Source: Auxenochlorella pyrenoidosa (lineage: Eukaryota; Chlorophyta; Trebouxiophyceae; Chlorellales; Chlorellaceae). From it: 22,170 bases of DNA. The stretch spans positions 883,910-906,079 of the forward strand of contig KQ481983.1 of assembly GCA_001430745.1 (NCBI GenBank), written 5' to 3'. Position numbers and translations under genes: made by a program. Under the pieces are notes generated by a model. The model saw nothing but the letters and a program-made list of their open reading frames with translations, made no database searches and had not been told where the DNA came from. Of the stretch, positions 19,144 through 22,170 are shown one piece after another; the stretch's first letter is position 1, and each line of letters begins with the position of its first letter.

Positions 19144-19229
19144 CCCGATTGAACTTGTGCTGCGCAACGGCATGTAATCACCCAGACCCGATTGAACTTC
19201 TGCTGCGGAACGGCATGTAATCACCCCTC
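19144..19229. repeat. 43-bp tandem duplication carrying TGTAA
   Basis: Two adjacent copies (19144-19186 and 19187-19229) differ at only a few positions. Each carries TGTAA (19173-19177 and 19216-19220). They start 40 bases after the TGA of the plus-strand gene, so they probably lie at or near its polyadenylation site. Confidence 0.8.
19173..19220 (+). terminator. Duplicated TGTAA poly(A) signals
   Basis: TGTAA is the usual polyadenylation signal of green algae, normally followed by cleavage within about 10-20 bases. Here it occurs at 19173-19177 and 19216-19220, 69 and 112 bases after the stop codon of the plus-strand gene. Either copy could be used. Confidence 0.45.
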
Positions 19230-20568
19230 ACACAAGCTGGCAGCTTGTGGCGATCTCCCGAAGGTGGCTGTAGGCCAGAAAGAAGCATGGCGAATGTTCG
19301 TCATCCTCACAGCAAGCGTTACATGGCATCCTTGCAGCAGGCAACATGAACAGTGTGGGCACGAGGCGAGCAGGCGCGCAGGCCGGCTGGCTGTCAAGCC
19401 AAAGCAACCAACCCAAAGCCGGCTGTGCAAACACAGCGATGTCCACAGCTGCCGGGTGCAGCTTCTAGCCGCTGCAGCAGCGCAGTCGCTCCCTGTCGCC
19501 TGCAGCGCAGCGGAGGCAGCATGTGCGCTAGGGTTGGGGGCAGGCGTAGCAGTGGTGCAGTGCACGACTGAGGGGCGGTGGCGGTGCAGTGTGTGGCACG
19601 TATCTGTCCTGCATGCCAAGACTTGTGCATGCAAGTCATCAGATGCCGCGGGTGGCTGTAGGTGGGCCCTTTCTTGCCGCGCCCATGGCTCGGGGCGTGG
19701 CAGCGCCGTCCACCATATGCAGGCAGGCAGAAGGCTTCAGGGGAGGGCAGGCAGAACGTACATGGCCACATGGCCCCATCCAACTGCAGCAGCATCAACA
19801 ATCACAGGAACCGGGGCACCAGGGAGGTAGCAAGCAATCACTCGCAAGCGGCAGCAAGAAGAGCAGCTGCAGCGCCGGCAGTGAGCCCAAGAGCAGCGCA
19901 GGAGGGCAGCCAGAAGCATCCATCCTAATGCTAGCAGCACTCTGCTCACCCTGACCGCCCAACAGGGACAACGGGGGGGGAGCGGAGCTCGAAGCCCCAC
20001 TTTGAGTAAAGGCAGGCACAGACGTGCCACGTGCCCTCGATCTCACGCACACTGTCGGCGGGATGGCGCCAATAGACTTTGGCGAGCTACTGGTGCCAGC
20101 AGAGCCCCAAAAATTCCATAGCATGCGTGCACAGCATGAGCAGGGAGTGCCTGTCTCTTGAGGGTTGGTAGGGGACCCAACCGATTTCGCCGGCGCCACG
20201 ATTGGATCGTTGCAAAGAGGGCCCAGGCGCAGCGGGTCAGCACTCGGGCGCAGGCGCTGTTGGGTCGAGCCGCCCAGGGCTGCTCGGGATCCCGATCCCT
20301 CGGCCCAGTAGCTTGTGCATTTCATTGTGGAGAAGGTGCGCTCATGTGGCAGCTGCTTTGTCTGTTGCGCCCCGCCCGCGCTATTGGCGGCTCCTGCCTG
20401 GCTGGGAGCTGTCCAAGACCGCCTCTTCGCCACGAGTGATCACGTTGTAGCGTGGCTGCAGATGCCGTGCGTGCAAGAACCGCTGCCGCCGCCGCCAGCG
20501 TTGGCGCAGCCAGCTGCCCCACAGCCGTGCCCCCTGCCCCGCAGGCTTGCTGCCCAGCAGGAGCAGCC
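19230..20568. other. Intergenic region upstream of the CAX gene
   Basis: No frame here is convincing. Two roughly 212-codon frames, one per strand, lack a proper ATG start and read as Cys/Ser-rich strings. The end of the region probably contains the promoter and 5' UTR of the exchanger gene. A CCCCGCAG acceptor-like sequence at about 20537-20544 could end a 5' UTR intron 24 bases before its ATG. TTACA at 19319-19323 is a minus-strand TGTAA with no gene to go with it. Confidence 0.45.
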
Positions 20569-22170
20569 ATGAACCTCAACACCGCGCGCAAGGCCCTGCG
20601 CGAGAGCCGCACCATCAGCTTGCGGCGCAGCCTAGAGGCCAGCACCATGAGCCCGGGCGCATCGCTCGACGTGGAGGCGCGAGAGTCGGCTGCGCAGGAG
20701 GCGGTGAATGCTGTGGACTCATCCGACCTTGAATCTGCCCTGCTGCTGCCACGCCAGCAGCAGCGCAGCCCCCAGGGCTCGGCGGTCGGGGCGCAGGGCG
20801 GCGCGCCGCCGGCGGTGGCTGAGGCCGGCGCAGACAGCCCGGCCGCGCTGTCGGCGCAGCCCTCGCTGCAGGAGCACCGCGACTCGCGCGCCCTCTGGCG
20901 CCTCGCCCGCGCCAACCTGGGTGCGTGCGCACGCCCGCCAGACCTGCAGGGCTATCTTTCTGGGTTGGGGCTGCTGGTTGGTTGTGGCATGTGGCCCTCT
21001 GGGTGGTGATCCCCTTCGCTGCGCAGTTGGGCTCTGCCCCGGGGTCCTCATCGCCGCGGGCTGTCGGTGTGACTGGGTGCAGGGTGCACAATCTGAGGGC
21101 GCGGCCGTTGCGCTGCCTGGTGCGAGCCAGCCGCATGAGCCGCGCCGCCCGCCCAGTTTGTTACCAACCCAACCCCTTGTACCCTTGACCACCCCCGCTC
21201 CCTCCCTCCCCCACCCCGCGCGCCTGCAGGCCTGTCGGTGCGCGAGGAGGCCGACGGGCAGGCCCGCGTGGAGCGCATCTCTGTGGGCGCCGCGCTGCAC
21301 CCCTCGCCCTCCTGGCAGCGCGCCAGCGAGGCGCCCAATGAGCGCACGGTCAAGTCCATCGCCGACTCGTTCGTGGCGCTGCTGGCCGGCAAGGGCTTGG
21401 GCACGGGGCTGGCGCTGCGCTCAGACTCGTCGCTGCTGCGGCGGCGCCACGCGCCAGGTGGGCCCGGCGCTGCGCTGCTGCCAGAGCGGGCGGCGCTTGC
21501 GCGGCTTGCCAGGCACGGGGCTGCCATGTGGTGCGGAGCACTGCTGCATGCTCGGCGCAGCGCATCAGGACGTGCTGCGCAGCGTGCGGGCAGAGCGCGC
21601 AGAGGATGTGTGTTGGCGCGCAGCCGGTTTCCAGGAGGCTGCCCGCGGACCCCGAAGGCAGCAGGTGTTGCGACCAGGGCCCGCCTGGCTTAGCATGTGG
21701 GCCTGCCCATGCGCTCCCCCATGGCCTGTCCCCCTGCCCCGCAGGCATGTGGGCCCCGGGCACCGACGCCAAGGCGGTGTGGCACATGCTCACCTCGTCC
21801 TTCCTCAACCTCATGCTCATCGCGCTGCCGCTGGGCATCTGGGCGGGGGCCACCGAGGCCAGCCCCACGCTGGTGTTCAGCGCGGTGAGGAGGCCGCCCC
21901 GACGTTGGTTGAGAGCGCCCGCGACAGCGCTGCTCCTGGGTGCACGCAGCGAGCAGCCTGCATGCCCGTCAACCAGCCATCCCTGCCTGCCTGCGCCCCC
22001 CGGGACCACCGGCCACCCATCCCGCCCCCACACCCCGCACCCCCACACATCACCCTCACCACACCGCCACCCCCACCCACCCACCCCACCACCCCCAGAA
22101 CTTCCTGGCCCTCATCCCGCTGGCCCTCTTCCTGGGGGAGGTGACCGAGGACCTGGCGGTGCGCTTTGGA
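20569..22170 (+). CDS. CAX-type vacuolar Ca2+/H+ exchanger, 5' part
   Basis: Exons: 20569-20920, 21230-21457, 21745-21884 and 22099 to the window edge, 264 residues so far. The last two exons encode membrane helices of the cation/proton exchanger family: FLNLMLIALPLGIWAGATEA, then ASPTLVFSANFLALIPLALF and LGEVTEDLAVRFG. The N-F-x-A-x-I-P-L-A plus T-E-x-L-A pattern is characteristic of CAX/VCX1 proteins, which move Ca2+ into vacuoles in exchange for protons. These helices form the first transmembrane hairpin, so the ion-binding repeats lie beyond the window. A hydrophilic N-terminus of about 205 residues precedes them; in plant CAX1 such a region is autoinhibitory, so regulation here is possible. 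It includes RKALRESRTISLRRSLEA, a basic Ser/Arg stretch that could be phosphorylated. The start is the first in-frame ATG. Confidence 0.85.

Noticed and set aside
19192..19830. 212-codon plus-strand open frame
   Set aside because: It starts at a non-ATG codon inside the tandem repeat of a 3' UTR and reads as a Cys/Trp/Ser-rich string.
19795..20433. 212-codon minus-strand open frame upstream of the CAX gene
   Set aside because: It begins with GTG rather than ATG, has no domain, and shows no splice signals tying it to another exon.

Overview
This window looks like nuclear DNA of a green alga, most likely a Chlorella-type trebouxiophyte. It is very GC-rich. Genes sit on both strands, and most are broken by short introns with strong GTGAGG-type donors and CTGCAG-type acceptors. 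Several features point to plants and algae: a LAV/VAL-like B3 DNA-binding domain, GATA-type fingers of the C-x2-C-x18-C-x2-C kind, and TGTAA motifs downstream of stop codons (the green-algal poly(A) signal). No bacterial operon, CRISPR array, rRNA or convincing tRNA is visible.

Layout. (1) 3-248 (+) is the 3' end of an unrecognised gene. (2) 1268-14590 (-) is the main feature: a tandem array of three paralogous genes (1268-4250, 6265-9524, 11402-14590) about 5.1-5.2 kb apart. I reconstructed them exon by exon, and the predicted proteins are 683, 695 and 711 aa. Each reads in the same order: a GATA-type zinc finger split by an intron at its third cysteine; a short helix; a short basic exon; a Q/E/R-rich exon ending in a conserved Leu-Arg-Glu-Ala-Ala-Trp helix; a conserved domain I do not recognise, centred on HPRFGLPCWDSG followed by EGWQLLFP; and a long low-complexity tail. 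Intron phases agree at every shared junction. (3) 15693-18079 (-) is a B3-domain transcription factor whose model needs one GC-AG intron. (4) 18246-19104 (+) is a small, probably plastid-targeted membrane protein, divergent from the B3 gene. (5) 20569-22170 (+) is the 5' part of a CAX-family Ca2+/H+ exchanger, cut by the window edge.

The first four complete genes on the minus strand all look like DNA-binding regulators, so about 17 kb is a regulator cluster. The three GATA-like paralogs resemble each other in a mosaic way: different exons pair different copies most closely, and one 45-nt coding block is identical between copies 1 and 3. That suggests gene conversion or unusually strict constraint. 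The conserved central block is the best candidate for something undescribed. The intergenic stretches hold long stop-poor frames, but I found no gene in them that I can support.
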